Assembly: GCA_934095845.1 (NCBI GenBank)
Contig: CAKOKS010000002.1
Coordinates: 103,572 to 167,571 of the forward strand
Length of the DNA stretch: 64,000 nucleotides
Reading direction: 5' to 3'
Source: an uncultured Bacilli bacterium
GTDB lineage: Bacteria; Bacillota_I; Bacilli_A; RF39; UBA660
Shown: positions 47,973 through 58,345 of the stretch, piece after piece
Layout of the letters: every line of letters starts with the position of its first letter
How positions within the stretch are numbered: the first letter of the stretch is position 1
Position numbers and translations under genes: made by a program
The notes under the pieces: generated by a model
Seen by the model: the letters and a program-made list of their open reading frames with translations, nothing else
Told to the model about the DNA's origin: nothing
The model's database searches: none

Positions 47973-48046
47973 TGGAGGGCCTAGTCGGATTTGAACCAAC
48001 GATCAGGGAGTTGCAGTCCCATGCCTTACCACTTGGCTATAGACCC
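47973..48046 (-). tRNA. tRNA-Cys (GCA)
   Basis: Minus-strand 74-nt cloverleaf: acceptor GGGTCTA/TAGGCCC with discriminator T and encoded CCA, anticodon GCA (complement at 48012-48014) and T-arm GTTGGTTCAAATCCGAC. The U73 discriminator is the Cys identity base. It is the only tRNA in the window. Confidence 0.96.
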
Positions 48047-48205
48047 AAATTTCTTTCTCTAAAAATCATATTACACTATATAAAAAGTTTTGTCAATGAA
48101 TTTTTATATTAAAATATATGATTTAAGAGAGCAAATATTACAATGGATTAATTGACAAAGTAATATAGTTCTATTATAATTTAACTCAAGAAGGGAAGAA
48201 GTTCA

Positions 48206-49132
48206 TTGAAAACTTGTGTAGTAATTTATAATCCAAATAGTGGACATACTTTGAAAAAAAATATGATTCCAAAATATAAAGAAATAATCGAAAGCTATGA
48301 CTATAAAGTAACTTTTATTCCTACTCAATATAAAGGACATGCCAAGGAAATAGTAAGTCACTTGGGACATGTTGATTTAGTAATGTCCATGGGTGGCGAT
48401 GGTACATTTAATGAAATAATGTGTGGTAATCTTCAAAGAAAACAAAGATTAGTTCTAGCCCACATTCCTGTTGGAACAACCAATGATGTTGGTGTTATGT
48501 TTGGTTATGGTAAAGACATTGAAAAAAATATTCGTCTATGTCTTACAGGTGAAATTAAAAATTTAGATATTCCACTTGTTAATCGAAGACCATTTGTATA
48601 TGTTGCGGGTTTTGGAAAATTTTTAGATATTCCTTATGAAACTCCAAGAAATTTAAAAAAGAAATTTGGACACATGGCTTATCTTTGGGCTGGATTCAAG
48701 GATTTCTTTAGAGTAACAAAAAATTACAAACTTAGCTATGTTATTGATGGAGTAGAAAAAAAAGGATTATATTCATTTATTTTAATCTCTTCTGCAAATA
48801 GAATTGCCGGTTTTAATAACTTTTATAAGGATGTTAAACTTGATGATGATTTATTTGAAATATTATTTTGTACATATACAAGAAGGCTTGATATTATTAA
48901 AGCTTTTGGAATGCTAAGAGCTACTGGACCTAATAATGTTTCAGGATTAGAATTTCATCGCGCTTCAAATATCAAAATAACTTTTGACGAGCATCCTAAA
49001 AAAGCTTGGTGTGTTGATGGTGAAAAACTTGAAATTAGAACTAAAACTTATGAAATTAAAAATGAAAAAAATGTTCAAATTTTAATGCCTAAAAAGAATA
49101 TTGATAAATTATTTGTTAAAAAAAGTAATTAA
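48206..49132 (+). CDS. Diacylglycerol/lipid kinase (DgkB/YegS family)
   Basis: 308 residues. VVIYNPNSGH, the nucleotide motif MGGDGTFNEI, VGTTNDVG and WCVDGEKLEI are those of DgkB/YegS kinases, which phosphorylate diacylglycerol for recycling into phospholipid. The start is TTG 48206 with AAGGGAAG upstream. The end overlaps the convergent YfhO gene by 4 bases within a terminator. Confidence 0.88.
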   Translation: MKTCVVIYNPNSGHTLKKNMIPKYKEIIESYDYKVTFIPTQYKGHAKEIVSHLGHVDLVMSMGGDGTFNEIMCGNLQRKQRLVLAHIPVGTTNDVGVMFGYGKDIEKNIRLCLTGEIKNLDIPLVNRRPFVYVAGFGKFLDIPYETPRNLKKKFGHMAYLWAGFKDFFRVTKNYKLSYVIDGVEKKGLYSFILISSANRIAGFNNFYKDVKLDDDLFEILFCTYTRRLDIIKAFGMLRATGPNNVSGLEFHRASNIKITFDEHPKKAWCVDGEKLEIRTKTYEIKNEKNVQILMPKKNIDKLFVKKSN

Positions 49133-49159
49133 ACTTTAAATAGCTTAATTACTTTTTTT
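49117..49159. terminator. Bidirectional terminator between lipid kinase and YfhO genes
   Basis: AAAAAAAGTAATTAA pairs with TTAATTACTTTTTTT (15 bp), serving both strands. Confidence 0.85.
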
Positions 49160-51699
49160 CTTATTATTAAAATTATTATACTTACAATAGATATTATGAA
49201 TCCTTCTTTAATCATTGGTGGATTATATTTTAAAACTATTTTATGTTTTCCTTTATCACATTTAAATACCAGTAAGGAATTTCCAAATGCTTGAGTTTTT
49301 ACTTTCTTTCCATCAACATAAACGTTCCAACCTTCATCATAAGGAATTGATGTATAAACTAACATATTTTCATCCAATGTAATATTTCCCTCAATATCAC
49401 TATTTTTAAATTTAGTATATTCAAATTTATAATTTTCTAAATATTCATAAGCTTTTTCAAATAAAGCGTGATTAAAGTTATATAGCAAAAATTCATTTTT
49501 ATAATAATTACTATAACCAACTGTAATATCAATAGTATCACTGGTTGAAAGAATATTTATAATTCTTTTTTCACTATAATCATCAACATATGTATATTCT
49601 AGACTAGGACATCCATTTGTTAAATTAGCATAATCAGGATCTAAGTAATATAAAGTTTCTCCAATTATAAAGAACTTTATAAAACTACTATTTGTAAAGA
49701 AATACATATTATCATAGTTGTTTTTGTATGTAAATTTTATAATTGAACCATTATTATCATTATATAGTTCTTCGTTTTTTAAATATTTTGATTTAGTAAA
49801 TATATTATTTATTCCTGTTGAATTATATATTATTTCATTTTGTAAAGCAAAAGGATTTTGTTCTTCTGTATAAGTATTTAGTAATTCATTCTTTACTCCA
49901 AAGATAAGACCATTTGTGTATTTAAATTCTTGGATATTATTTTCTTCATTAATACTTTTATATCTTGTATAGTCGTTGCTTGTTCCTAAGATGTATTTTA
50001 TATCAAATAAAAGATCGTATACAGGAGTTGTTTGTTGATAGTAATAACTATTAATTCCATTTCCAGGTATTCCTAGTTTATTTTGAAATTTAGCCATACT
50101 TTCATAAGCCATAGAAGAAAAAGTGTTAACACCATTGTAATCATACCAGTCACCATCATTTAAAGTTAACATGCTAATAGATTCAACTCTATAGAATTTT
50201 TCTTTATCATAACTTTTTAAATAACTTATGTTTTTATTTATTTCATTATAGGATTCATAGAAGTTTTTTATTTCTTGAGTAATATTCCAATTGTAATTTG
50301 TTGCTATTATTGAATTTATTGTTGAAAATAATATAACACCTATAAGTACATGAATTTTATATTTATTAAAGAAGTGATATATTACATAAAGAATAAAGAA
50401 TATTGTTAATAAAATCATATTTATGAACAACATATTGGTTTCTATGCCTGACCATGAGTTTAGTGTTAAATACAGTAATCCAGTAATTGACAATAAATAT
50501 ATAATAGTAATTACTAAAAAATTCATATCCTTTATATTTTTTAATGAATAAGCAGATATAACAACTAATAAAAATGAATATAAAAATGAATATCTATAAG
50601 GTAAATCGTTTGGAACATGGAACGCATGCATTATATAATCAGCTGCTGGGTTAAAGAACGCGAATATTAATGTACCAATTAATAAAGAGTAGATCACTTT
50701 AGTTTTAATTTTTATTTTAGGATTTATAAAGAACATTATTGCTAAAGCAAGTACTAATATTCCACAAGAGATATTAGGTGAAGTTATTTCATCACTTGCA
50801 AATACAGTAGTTTTAACACCTGTAAGATGAGATTCTAAAAAGTCTCTTACTGAAAATAAATAATATTGTGTTGAGGGAATATCCCCACCAGTTGCTGATA
50901 TTGTAAACATTGATTTAAACATCGGTAGTAAAAATACAGCAATAATAGCTCCAGACATAAGAGATGCAAAAGAAAAAAGTTTTATTCTATCAAAAACAAA
51001 TTTTAAAGTTGCTTTTATATTTTTTAAATCAAATTTTGTTTTATAAACTAAATATAAAATGAAATAAAAGCATGAAAATATACATATCATATATCCTATA
51101 AAATAATTTGAAAATAACATAATTGCTAAAGATACAAAGTAAAGTTTCCATTTCTTTTCATTAACAATTGATTCTATTCCTAAAACTATTAAGGGAAGTA
51201 AAACCATTCCATCTAGCCACATTATATTCCAATAATAGGCAATAAAATATTGAGATAATCCATAAGCAATACTTAAAGGTATAAATGTTAAACTATTTTC
51301 TTTAAATTTTTTATTTAAATAGTATACCATTGTTGATGCTGCACATACTGATTTTAGACCGATTATTAAGGAAAATGATGTTAATAAAGTCTTCTTTATG
51401 AACAAAAATATTAATATATTAAATGGACTAGATAGGTAATTAAAGAAGTTTCTAAAAAAGGGTATACCTAAACCAATATTAAAAGAGTAAATAATATTTT
51501 CAAACTTTGTAACCTTATTATAAAGACCACCTAACATAGGACCATATTGATGAAAAAAGTCAACACATAAAAGAGATTTATCACCAAATGGAGTAACCTT
51601 ATTTAAATTATATACAAAACCTATCGCGAATAAAGTAACAAGAAAAGTTATTACCACGGATTTATTTTGTTTAATAAATTTTGTTAGTTTATTAAGCAT
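49129..51699 (-). CDS. YfhO-family membrane protein
   Basis: 856 residues with about twelve membrane segments and a long exposed part. DFFHQYGPMLGGLYNK near the N-terminus, MWLDGMVLLPLIVLGIES, FLPYRYSFLYSF-like residues (DLPYRYSFLYSF) and the C-terminal IPYDEGWNVYVDGKKV are conserved in YfhO proteins, which are linked to teichoic acid or glycolipid glycosylation. AGGTGATGAT precedes the ATG. Confidence 0.88.
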   Translation of the reverse strand: MLNKLTKFIKQNKSVVITFLVTLFAIGFVYNLNKVTPFGDKSLLCVDFFHQYGPMLGGLYNKVTKFENIIYSFNIGLGIPFFRNFFNYLSSPFNILIFLFIKKTLLTSFSLIIGLKSVCAASTMVYYLNKKFKENSLTFIPLSIAYGLSQYFIAYYWNIMWLDGMVLLPLIVLGIESIVNEKKWKLYFVSLAIMLFSNYFIGYMICIFSCFYFILYLVYKTKFDLKNIKATLKFVFDRIKLFSFASLMSGAIIAVFLLPMFKSMFTISATGGDIPSTQYYLFSVRDFLESHLTGVKTTVFASDEITSPNISCGILVLALAIMFFINPKIKIKTKVIYSLLIGTLIFAFFNPAADYIMHAFHVPNDLPYRYSFLYSFLLVVISAYSLKNIKDMNFLVITIIYLLSITGLLYLTLNSWSGIETNMLFINMILLTIFFILYVIYHFFNKYKIHVLIGVILFSTINSIIATNYNWNITQEIKNFYESYNEINKNISYLKSYDKEKFYRVESISMLTLNDGDWYDYNGVNTFSSMAYESMAKFQNKLGIPGNGINSYYYQQTTPVYDLLFDIKYILGTSNDYTRYKSINEENNIQEFKYTNGLIFGVKNELLNTYTEEQNPFALQNEIIYNSTGINNIFTKSKYLKNEELYNDNNGSIIKFTYKNNYDNMYFFTNSSFIKFFIIGETLYYLDPDYANLTNGCPSLEYTYVDDYSEKRIINILSTSDTIDITVGYSNYYKNEFLLYNFNHALFEKAYEYLENYKFEYTKFKNSDIEGNITLDENMLVYTSIPYDEGWNVYVDGKKVKTQAFGNSLLVFKCDKGKHKIVLKYNPPMIKEGFIISIVSIIILIIRKKVIKLFKV

Positions 51700-51818
51700 A
51701 TCATCACCTATATAATTATAACTTATTTTATTTAATATAAGAAGTGATTTTAAGTTTTTCTTGCAAAATATGCCATTTTGTAGTACTATTGAGTAGTTAT
51801 AAAAAAGGAAGTGTTTAT

Positions 51819-53627
51819 ATGGATAAAATTATTAATGTTGCTGTTGTTGCCCATGTCGATGCCGGTAAAAGTACATTAGTTGATGCATTACTTGCACAAA
51901 ATGGTGCTTTTTCAGAAAGAGAAGAAGTTGTTGATTGTGTAATGGACAGTGATGATATTGAAAGAGAAAGAGGAATCACTATATACTCAAAGAACTGTGC
52001 TATTAGATATAAAGATTATAAAATTAATATAGTTGATACTCCAGGACATGCTGACTTTTCAAGTGAAGTTGAAAGAGTTATCAAAACTGTTGATACAGTT
52101 ATTTTATTAGTTGATTCTCAAGAAGGACCAATGCCTCAAACTAAATTCGTTTTAAAGAAAGCATTGGAACAAAACTTAAGACCAATTTTATTTATTAATA
52201 AAATAGATAAAAAAGACGCACGTGTTGAAGAAGTTGTTAATATGACTTTTGACTTATTCTGTGATTTGAATGCAACTGATGAGCAACTTGATTTCCCAAT
52301 TGTATATGGTATTGCAAAACAAGGAATAGCAACACTTGATCCAAATGATTTAGGAGATAAAACAATAACTCCACTTTTAGAGACTATTTTAAAACAAGTT
52401 AAACCTTATGAAGGAAATGAAAACGATAAATTACAAATGCAAATATCTTCACTTGCATATGATGAATATATTGGAAGACTTGGAATAGGCAGAATTAAAT
52501 CTGGTAAAATTAAAACTAATGAGACTGTTACTTTAGTTAAAAACGATGGGGAAGTAACAAGCTTTAAAATAAGCAAATTATTTGTTAATGAAGGTCTTAA
52601 GAAGGTTGAAAAGAACGAAGCTTTCTATGGTGATATTGTTACTATTGCTGGATGTAATCATATTTCTATTGGTGATACAATATGTGAACATGGAGATGTA
52701 AATCCTCTTCCTCCAATTCATATTGATAAACCAACACTTTCTATGAACTTTTTAGTAAATAATTCACCATTCGCTGGTAGAAGTGGAAAATTCTTAACAA
52801 GTAGACATATTAAAGATAGATTAGATAAAGAACTTGAAACAAATGTTGGACTTGAAGTAGAAGAATTACCAAATTCAGATGGATATAAAGTTTCTGGTAG
52901 AGGTGAATTACACTTATCTATTTTACTTGAAAATATGAGAAGAGAAGGATATGAACTATCTGTATCTAAACCACAAGTTTTATTTAAAGAAATAGATGGT
53001 AAAAAATGTGAACCATTTGAAACTGTTATTATTAATACTCCTAGTGATTATGCATCAACTATTATAAGTGACTTACAAGAGAGAAAAGGTATGCTTCAAT
53101 CAATGACAACTACGGATGATGGAACAACTAATTTAGTATTCTCTGCTCCAACTCGTGGTTTAATTGGATATCGTTCATCATTTATAACTAATACTAAAGG
53201 TGAAGGTATTATGGTTAGATCTTTTGAAGATTATAAACCATATGCTGGAGAACTTACTACCCGTAAAAATGGTGTTCTTGTATCTATGGAAGCAGGAAAA
53301 ACTTTAGGATTCTCTTTATATAATTTACAAGATAGAGGTCAATTAATTGTTGGACCAGCTACCGATGTTTATGTTGGTATGATTATAGGTATAAATAATC
53401 GTGATAATGATTTAAATGTTAACCCTTGTAAAAATAAACAATTAACTAATACTCGTGCAAGTGGATCTGATGATGCTATAGCTTTAATTAAACCTAGAAC
53501 ATTTACATTAGAGGAAGCTCTAGAATTCATTGAAGATGATGAATATGTTGAAGTAACTCCTGATGATATTCGTTTACGTAAAGCAATACTAGATCCAAAT
53601 GAAAGATTTAGAATAAACAGAAAGTAA
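51819..53627 (+). CDS. typA: Ribosome-associated GTPase TypA/BipA
   Basis: 602 residues. G-domain motifs AHVDAGKSTLVD, RGITI, DTPGHADF and NKIDKK; the C-terminus has RGLIGYRS, specific to BipA. It binds ribosomes under stress and cold. ATG 51819 follows AAAAGGAAG; an upstream in-frame ATG at 51744 lacks a binding site. Confidence 0.96.
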   Translation: MDKIINVAVVAHVDAGKSTLVDALLAQNGAFSEREEVVDCVMDSDDIERERGITIYSKNCAIRYKDYKINIVDTPGHADFSSEVERVIKTVDTVILLVDSQEGPMPQTKFVLKKALEQNLRPILFINKIDKKDARVEEVVNMTFDLFCDLNATDEQLDFPIVYGIAKQGIATLDPNDLGDKTITPLLETILKQVKPYEGNENDKLQMQISSLAYDEYIGRLGIGRIKSGKIKTNETVTLVKNDGEVTSFKISKLFVNEGLKKVEKNEAFYGDIVTIAGCNHISIGDTICEHGDVNPLPPIHIDKPTLSMNFLVNNSPFAGRSGKFLTSRHIKDRLDKELETNVGLEVEELPNSDGYKVSGRGELHLSILLENMRREGYELSVSKPQVLFKEIDGKKCEPFETVIINTPSDYASTIISDLQERKGMLQSMTTTDDGTTNLVFSAPTRGLIGYRSSFITNTKGEGIMVRSFEDYKPYAGELTTRKNGVLVSMEAGKTLGFSLYNLQDRGQLIVGPATDVYVGMIIGINNRDNDLNVNPCKNKQLTNTRASGSDDAIALIKPRTFTLEEALEFIEDDEYVEVTPDDIRLRKAILDPNERFRINRK

Positions 53628-53641
53628 TTTCTGTTTTTTTT
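53616..53641 (+). terminator. Intrinsic terminator after typA
   Basis: AACAGAAA/TTTCTGTT stem with loop GTAA and a T run. Confidence 0.8.
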
Positions 53642-54017
53642 AGCATTTTTTATTATCTTCATCACATTTTTTCTTTATTTCATCAAGTTTTTTAATCATA
53701 TTTTGTAAAACTTTTTTTATATCTTCTATTTCTTGATCACTTGGATCAGGAAAATCAAAAATTGGTGGATTATTCATGTATGGACTTCCGCCATTTTTAA
53801 ATTGTCTAGAATTAATATTAAAAGTATAGCCTTTATATTTTTCTTCAATTGCTTGTTGTATTGCTGAATTGCACTCTAAAATTTGGGAAATAGTCATAAG
53901 CCAGTTCCCAATTGCATTTTGTTCATTAGCCGTATAATCTCCAAGAAGCGCATAACCAATTATTAAAGCAGATAGAGTATAGGCTTTTGGATTTAAATAT
54001 AATGGCCTATCGTTCAT
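53640..54017 (-). CDS. Small protein of unknown function
   Basis: 125 residues. LNPKAYTLSALIIGYALLGD is hydrophobic; NEQNAIGNWLMTISQILECN follows, then a proline-rich middle and a Lys-rich tail with a C-terminal cysteine. I do not recognise it by name. No ribosome binding site is visible; TATAAT lies 6 bases before the ATG on the minus strand, so the transcript may be leaderless. Confidence 0.6.
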   Translation of the reverse strand: MNDRPLYLNPKAYTLSALIIGYALLGDYTANEQNAIGNWLMTISQILECNSAIQQAIEEKYKGYTFNINSRQFKNGGSPYMNNPPIFDFPDPSDQEIEDIKKVLQNMIKKLDEIKKKCDEDNKKC

Positions 54018-54029
54018 ACTAAATTATAT

Positions 54030-54058
54030 AAAAAATAGAGTAAAAAATTACTCTATTT
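54030..54058 (-). terminator. Terminator after the FemAB-type gene
   Basis: AATAGAGTAA/TTACTCTATT hairpin with a T run on the minus strand; it overlaps the gene's last codons. Confidence 0.75.
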
Positions 54059-55291
54059 ATGTTTATTAAACTCATCTTCAATGAAGCTTGTTTTAATTAA
54101 TTTTTTAAATATCCTATCACTTACTATAAGGTCAAATTCACCAATAAATTCATATATGGTTGGATTAAATTTAATTTTAAATTCATTTAAACCATGATAA
54201 GCACTTTCCTTAGTAAAGTTTCCAGTAACTCCGTTCATATCACAGAAATTAAAATATGGTTTATATCTTTCAAGTATTGAATAATAAAGGAAATGATTTG
54301 GATTTAAATGAGCATGTTCTTTTGAAAAACCACTTATAAAAATTGATACTCTATTAAAATGCTTAATAACTAATGCGGCAGCAATAATTTCGGTTTTATG
54401 TTTTTTTAATCCAGCTGTTGCTTTAATTATTTCATCTTTATATCCTTGAAGTTTTTTATCACTGTCAATTTTCGCATTTAAATTTTTCTTTCTTGGGTCT
54501 GTTTGAATAATCATATTCCAATTATCATTATTTAGTTGTTCTTTGGCATAAATATCTCTTACATTTTCTAAGTATTGTTGATAATCTACTTTAACCATAA
54601 CTAAATCAATTGAATTGTCACGATTAAATACATTATATATATTTCTATAATAAGATATTGGTCTAGTAGTTTTATCTTTAATAAAGCTATATAATATGTC
54701 AATATCTTTAGGCCCACCTAGGATTAAGCTTAATCCCTTATTTAAACCATGCCTAATTTTCTTTCTATAGTTTCTATTTAATTTAGAAAAATCATATTTA
54801 TTTAGATTTATATAAGCATTATACTTTGGTTGCATTAAATCAAATTCTTGTAATTCTAGTCTTCGTTTGACATTCATAGCTTTTAATTCATCAATAAGTC
54901 TGACATTTCCATTATAATTCATTTGAAAATTTTTATCTTTTGAAGTTTCTCCAATTATAATTTCTGGATTAAATTTTATAAATATAAAATTTCTTTTTTT
55001 ATAATATCTTCTTAAACAAATTAAAAAGTCTTTTAATAATTGTTGGTCATAATAATTAATTAAAAAACCTTTAGGAGCATAACCATACTTAGTTCCACTT
55101 GTTATTCTTTTTGTTAATATAAGTGAGGCTGCTTTAATATTATTGTTATCATCTACAAATCCAATATATTCATAATTGTATCCATATTCACTCATAACTA
55201 ATGCATATTTGCTTGTTTGACAATAGTTATTAAGTGGATGAAATTTAGCAAATTCATCAAATTGAATATTTGTTAATTCTACTATTTTCAT
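54053..55291 (-). CDS. FemAB-family aminoacyltransferase
   Basis: 412 residues. Two GNAT-like halves with an insert; KIRHGLNKGLSLILGG, IVAALVIKHF-like (IIAAALVIKHF), YYSILERYK and FCDMNGVTGNFTKESAYHGLNEFKIKFNP match FemX/FemAB. They transfer amino acids from tRNA to the lipid II stem peptide to build cross-bridges. No membrane segment. The substrate amino acid cannot be inferred. Confidence 0.88.
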   Translation of the reverse strand: MKIVELTNIQFDEFAKFHPLNNYCQTSKYALVMSEYGYNYEYIGFVDDNNNIKAASLILTKRITSGTKYGYAPKGFLINYYDQQLLKDFLICLRRYYKKRNFIFIKFNPEIIIGETSKDKNFQMNYNGNVRLIDELKAMNVKRRLELQEFDLMQPKYNAYINLNKYDFSKLNRNYRKKIRHGLNKGLSLILGGPKDIDILYSFIKDKTTRPISYYRNIYNVFNRDNSIDLVMVKVDYQQYLENVRDIYAKEQLNNDNWNMIIQTDPRKKNLNAKIDSDKKLQGYKDEIIKATAGLKKHKTEIIAAALVIKHFNRVSIFISGFSKEHAHLNPNHFLYYSILERYKPYFNFCDMNGVTGNFTKESAYHGLNEFKIKFNPTIYEFIGEFDLIVSDRIFKKLIKTSFIEDEFNKHK

Positions 55292-55424
55292 ATATAAGCC
55301 TCTCTTTATTCTATCTATGAAAAATTATATCATATATAAGTATTATTTTACAATTGAAAAATAATAATTGATTAATATTTATAAATGTTGTATAGTATTA
55401 AGTACAGTTTTTTATTATTTTTTC

Positions 55425-55453
55425 TTGAACAAACAAGGAAAGTATGTTAAATT
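55425..55453 (+). promoter_or_regulatory. secG promoter
   Basis: TTGAAC (55425-55430), 17 bases, TAAATT (55448-55453) with an extended TG. Confidence 0.6.
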
Positions 55454-55476
55454 ATTAAAGAAATCAGGTGAATTAT

Positions 55477-55692
55477 ATGGAAACAGCTTTAATTATTATA
55501 TCAGTTTTAATTATTGCATTAGTATTACTTCAAAGTAATAAAGCACAATCAGGTGGACAAATTATTTCTGGTGGAAATGCTGAATTATTTCAAAATCAAA
55601 AGGAAAGAGGAGCTGAATTGTTGATCAGTCGATTGACTTTGATTTTAGGTATTTTATTTTTTGTTATTTCCTTAATACTTTATTTACAATAA
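55477..55692 (+). CDS. secG: Preprotein translocase subunit SecG
   Basis: 71 residues. Two hydrophobic segments flank a conserved loop (LLQSNKAQSGGQIISGGN). ATG 55477 has AGGTGA upstream; a GTG at 55468 is part of that site. secG-rnr-smpB is the usual Firmicutes order. Confidence 0.93.
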   Translation: METALIIISVLIIALVLLQSNKAQSGGQIISGGNAELFQNQKERGAELLISRLTLILGILFFVISLILYLQ

Positions 55693-55720
55693 GAAGTACA
55701 TAAAAATGTACTTTTTTTAT
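55693..55720 (+). terminator. Intrinsic terminator after secG
   Basis: AAGTACAT/ATGTACTT stem with loop AAAA and a T run. Confidence 0.8.
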
Positions 55721-55751
55721 TTTGTGATTTATAATTAGAATAGGTGATACT

Positions 55752-57836
55752 ATGAAGGATGAAATTCTTAATTTATTAAAAGATGAATATGATGCATTAG
55801 ATGTAATGACTATTTATGATAGATTAAATTTAAAAAATACTGAAGAACTTGGTACCTTACAAAATTATCTATATGAATTAGTTGATGAAATGGTTTTATA
55901 TCAAACAAAGAAGAATAAATATATTTTGTATGATAAATGTCCTAATTTTAAAAAAGGTAAAATTGATGTTAAAACAACTGGAAATGCTTTTTTATTACAA
56001 GATGATAAAGACATATTTATATCTAAGAAAAACGTATCCTTTGCTTTAGATGGAGATTATGTTTTAGTTGAAGTTATAAAACCTGAAACTAAAAATGATT
56101 TAGCAGAAGGAAGAGTAATAAAAATATTAAAACGTTCTGAAAAGAATATAGTTGGAGTTATTTCAAGAAACAAAAAGGGATTAATTTTTGTACCTAATGA
56201 AAAACTTAATTTAGAGCTTGTTATACCAAAGGTTGATTATGAAGATGTTGTTGAAGGTGAGATTGTAGTAGTAGTATTACTTGATGCAATTAATAAAGCA
56301 AAATATAATGCTCATATATCAAAAAAAATATGCCATAAAGATGATGCTAATGTAGATATTTTAACTATTGCTGCAAAACATGATATTTTCGCGCCATTTT
56401 CAGATGAAACGATGGAAGAACTTGAGAGTATTCCTAATTCGGTAAGTAAAGCTGATTTAGTTTCAAGAGTTGATTTAAGGGATAAAGTAATATTTACAAT
56501 TGATGGATGTGATACTAAAGATATTGATGACGCGATAAGTTTAGAGTATAAAGACGATAATTATGTTTTAGGAGTACATATAGCTGATGTTTCCTATTAT
56601 GTAAAATATAATACAAGTTTAGATAAAGATGCTTATGGAAGAGGAACAAGCTCATATTTAGCTTATTCAGTTATACCAATGCTACCACATAAATTATCAA
56701 ATGGAATCTGTTCATTAAATGAACTTGAAGATAGATGTGCAATCAGTTGCGAAATGACTATTAATGAAAAAGGAAAAGTAATTGATTATGATATTTTTCC
56801 ATCAGTAATAAAATCTAAAAAGAAAATGAATTATGACTGTGTTAATGAGATTCTTATGAAAAACATTATACCTGAAGGATATGAAAAATTTTCTGAAATT
56901 TTAAAGAATATGAATGAACTTGCTCATATTATACGTGCTGAAAGAACAAAAAGAGGTGCCAGTGATTTTGATATAACCGAAGCAAAAATCATATGCGATG
57001 AAAAAGGTAAAGCAATAGATATTAAAAAGCGTGAAAGATATGATGCTGAAAGAATGATAGAAGACTTTATGATAGCAGCTAATGAAACTGTAGCTCGTCA
57101 CTTTATCAATAATGATAAACCTGGTATTTTCCGTGTACATGATACTCCTAAACCAGAAAAAATAAGTGCATTTATAAGTTTCTGTAATGCTAATGGAAAA
57201 CAAATTAAAGGAAAATTTACTAATATAAATCCACATACATTCCAAAAACTATTAAGTGAATTAAAATTAGATGAAAAAGAAGCTCCTCTTTATAAATCTT
57301 TAGCTGTTAGAAGTATGCCTAAGGCATATTATTCTTATGAAAATATTGGCCATTTTGGACTTGCTAGTAGAAACTACACTCATTTTACAAGTCCAATTAG
57401 AAGATATCCTGATTTATTTACTCATAGACTAATAAGAGAATTTTTCTTCTCTAACAATAATACAGAAGAATATTTTCAAGGTGTATTACCTGATGTTTGT
57501 AAACAATCAAGTGATCGTGAATTAAAAGCAGTAGAAGCCGAAAGAGAAGTTGATAAAGTTAAAATGGCAGAATATATGGAAAGCCATGTTAGTGAAACAT
57601 TTAAAGGAATGGTAAGCGGAGTTCAAGAATATGGACTATTTATTCAACTTGATAATTTAGTTGAAGGACTTTTAAGTGTTGAAGAATTAAATGATGATTA
57701 TTATATCTATCAGGAAGATGTAATGCGTTTAGTAGGTAGAAAAACTAATAAAATTTATAAAATAGGAGATGAAATTGAAGTAAAATGTGTTCAAGCTAAT
57801 AAATTTAATGGTCAAATAGACTTTAGCTTGAAATAA
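55752..57836 (+). CDS. rnr: Ribonuclease R
   Basis: 694 residues. Cold-shock domains, then the RNB nuclease core with IDGCDTKDIDDAISLE (metal aspartates) and TSPIRRYPDLFTHR, then an S1 domain (FKGMVSGVQEYGLFIQL). It degrades structured RNA and acts with SmpB/tmRNA on stalled messages. AGGTGATA precedes the ATG. Confidence 0.95.
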   Translation: MKDEILNLLKDEYDALDVMTIYDRLNLKNTEELGTLQNYLYELVDEMVLYQTKKNKYILYDKCPNFKKGKIDVKTTGNAFLLQDDKDIFISKKNVSFALDGDYVLVEVIKPETKNDLAEGRVIKILKRSEKNIVGVISRNKKGLIFVPNEKLNLELVIPKVDYEDVVEGEIVVVVLLDAINKAKYNAHISKKICHKDDANVDILTIAAKHDIFAPFSDETMEELESIPNSVSKADLVSRVDLRDKVIFTIDGCDTKDIDDAISLEYKDDNYVLGVHIADVSYYVKYNTSLDKDAYGRGTSSYLAYSVIPMLPHKLSNGICSLNELEDRCAISCEMTINEKGKVIDYDIFPSVIKSKKKMNYDCVNEILMKNIIPEGYEKFSEILKNMNELAHIIRAERTKRGASDFDITEAKIICDEKGKAIDIKKRERYDAERMIEDFMIAANETVARHFINNDKPGIFRVHDTPKPEKISAFISFCNANGKQIKGKFTNINPHTFQKLLSELKLDEKEAPLYKSLAVRSMPKAYYSYENIGHFGLASRNYTHFTSPIRRYPDLFTHRLIREFFFSNNNTEEYFQGVLPDVCKQSSDRELKAVEAEREVDKVKMAEYMESHVSETFKGMVSGVQEYGLFIQLDNLVEGLLSVEELNDDYYIYQEDVMRLVGRKTNKIYKIGDEIEVKCVQANKFNGQIDFSLK

Positions 57837-57847
57837 ATGGAGGTAAA

Positions 57848-58276
57848 ATGGAAAGCATAAAAAATAGGAAAGCTTATTTTGATTATTTTGTTGAAGAAGA
57901 ACTTGAAGCAGGAATTGAGCTTTTAGGAACTGAAATAAAATCCATAAGAAAAGGTGAAATCAGTTTAAAAGATACTTATGCTAGAATAAAAAATAATCAA
58001 GTATATGTTATAAATATGTTTATTGCAAAATACGAATTTGGTTCTTTTAATCATGAAGAAAGAAGAGAGAGAAAATTATTATTACATAAAAGTGAAATAA
58101 GAAAGTTAAAAGATAAAGTAAAACTTGAAGGATATTCACTTATTCCATTAAAATTATACTTTAAAGGTAATAATGTTAAAGTTTTACTTGGTTTATGTAA
58201 AGGTAAAAAGAACTATGATAAAAGAGAAACAATTAAGAAAAGAGATTTAGAGAGAATGAATAAAAGTACCTACTAG
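57848..58276 (+). CDS. smpB: tmRNA-binding protein SmpB
   Basis: 142 residues. FVEEELEAGIELLGTEIKSI, FNHEERRERKLLLHK and GLCKGKKNYDKRETIKKRD are typical. It brings tmRNA to stalled ribosomes. GGAGGT precedes the ATG. Unlike in many Bacilli, ssrA is not adjacent but about 24 kb upstream. Confidence 0.95.
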   Translation: MESIKNRKAYFDYFVEEELEAGIELLGTEIKSIRKGEISLKDTYARIKNNQVYVINMFIAKYEFGSFNHEERRERKLLLHKSEIRKLKDKVKLEGYSLIPLKLYFKGNNVKVLLGLCKGKKNYDKRETIKKRDLERMNKSTY

Positions 58277-58345
58277 GTATTTTTTTCTTGCATTGATAAT
58301 GTTATTAGAGTTATTATTGTTGTGGTACCCTTTACGGAGGATAAA

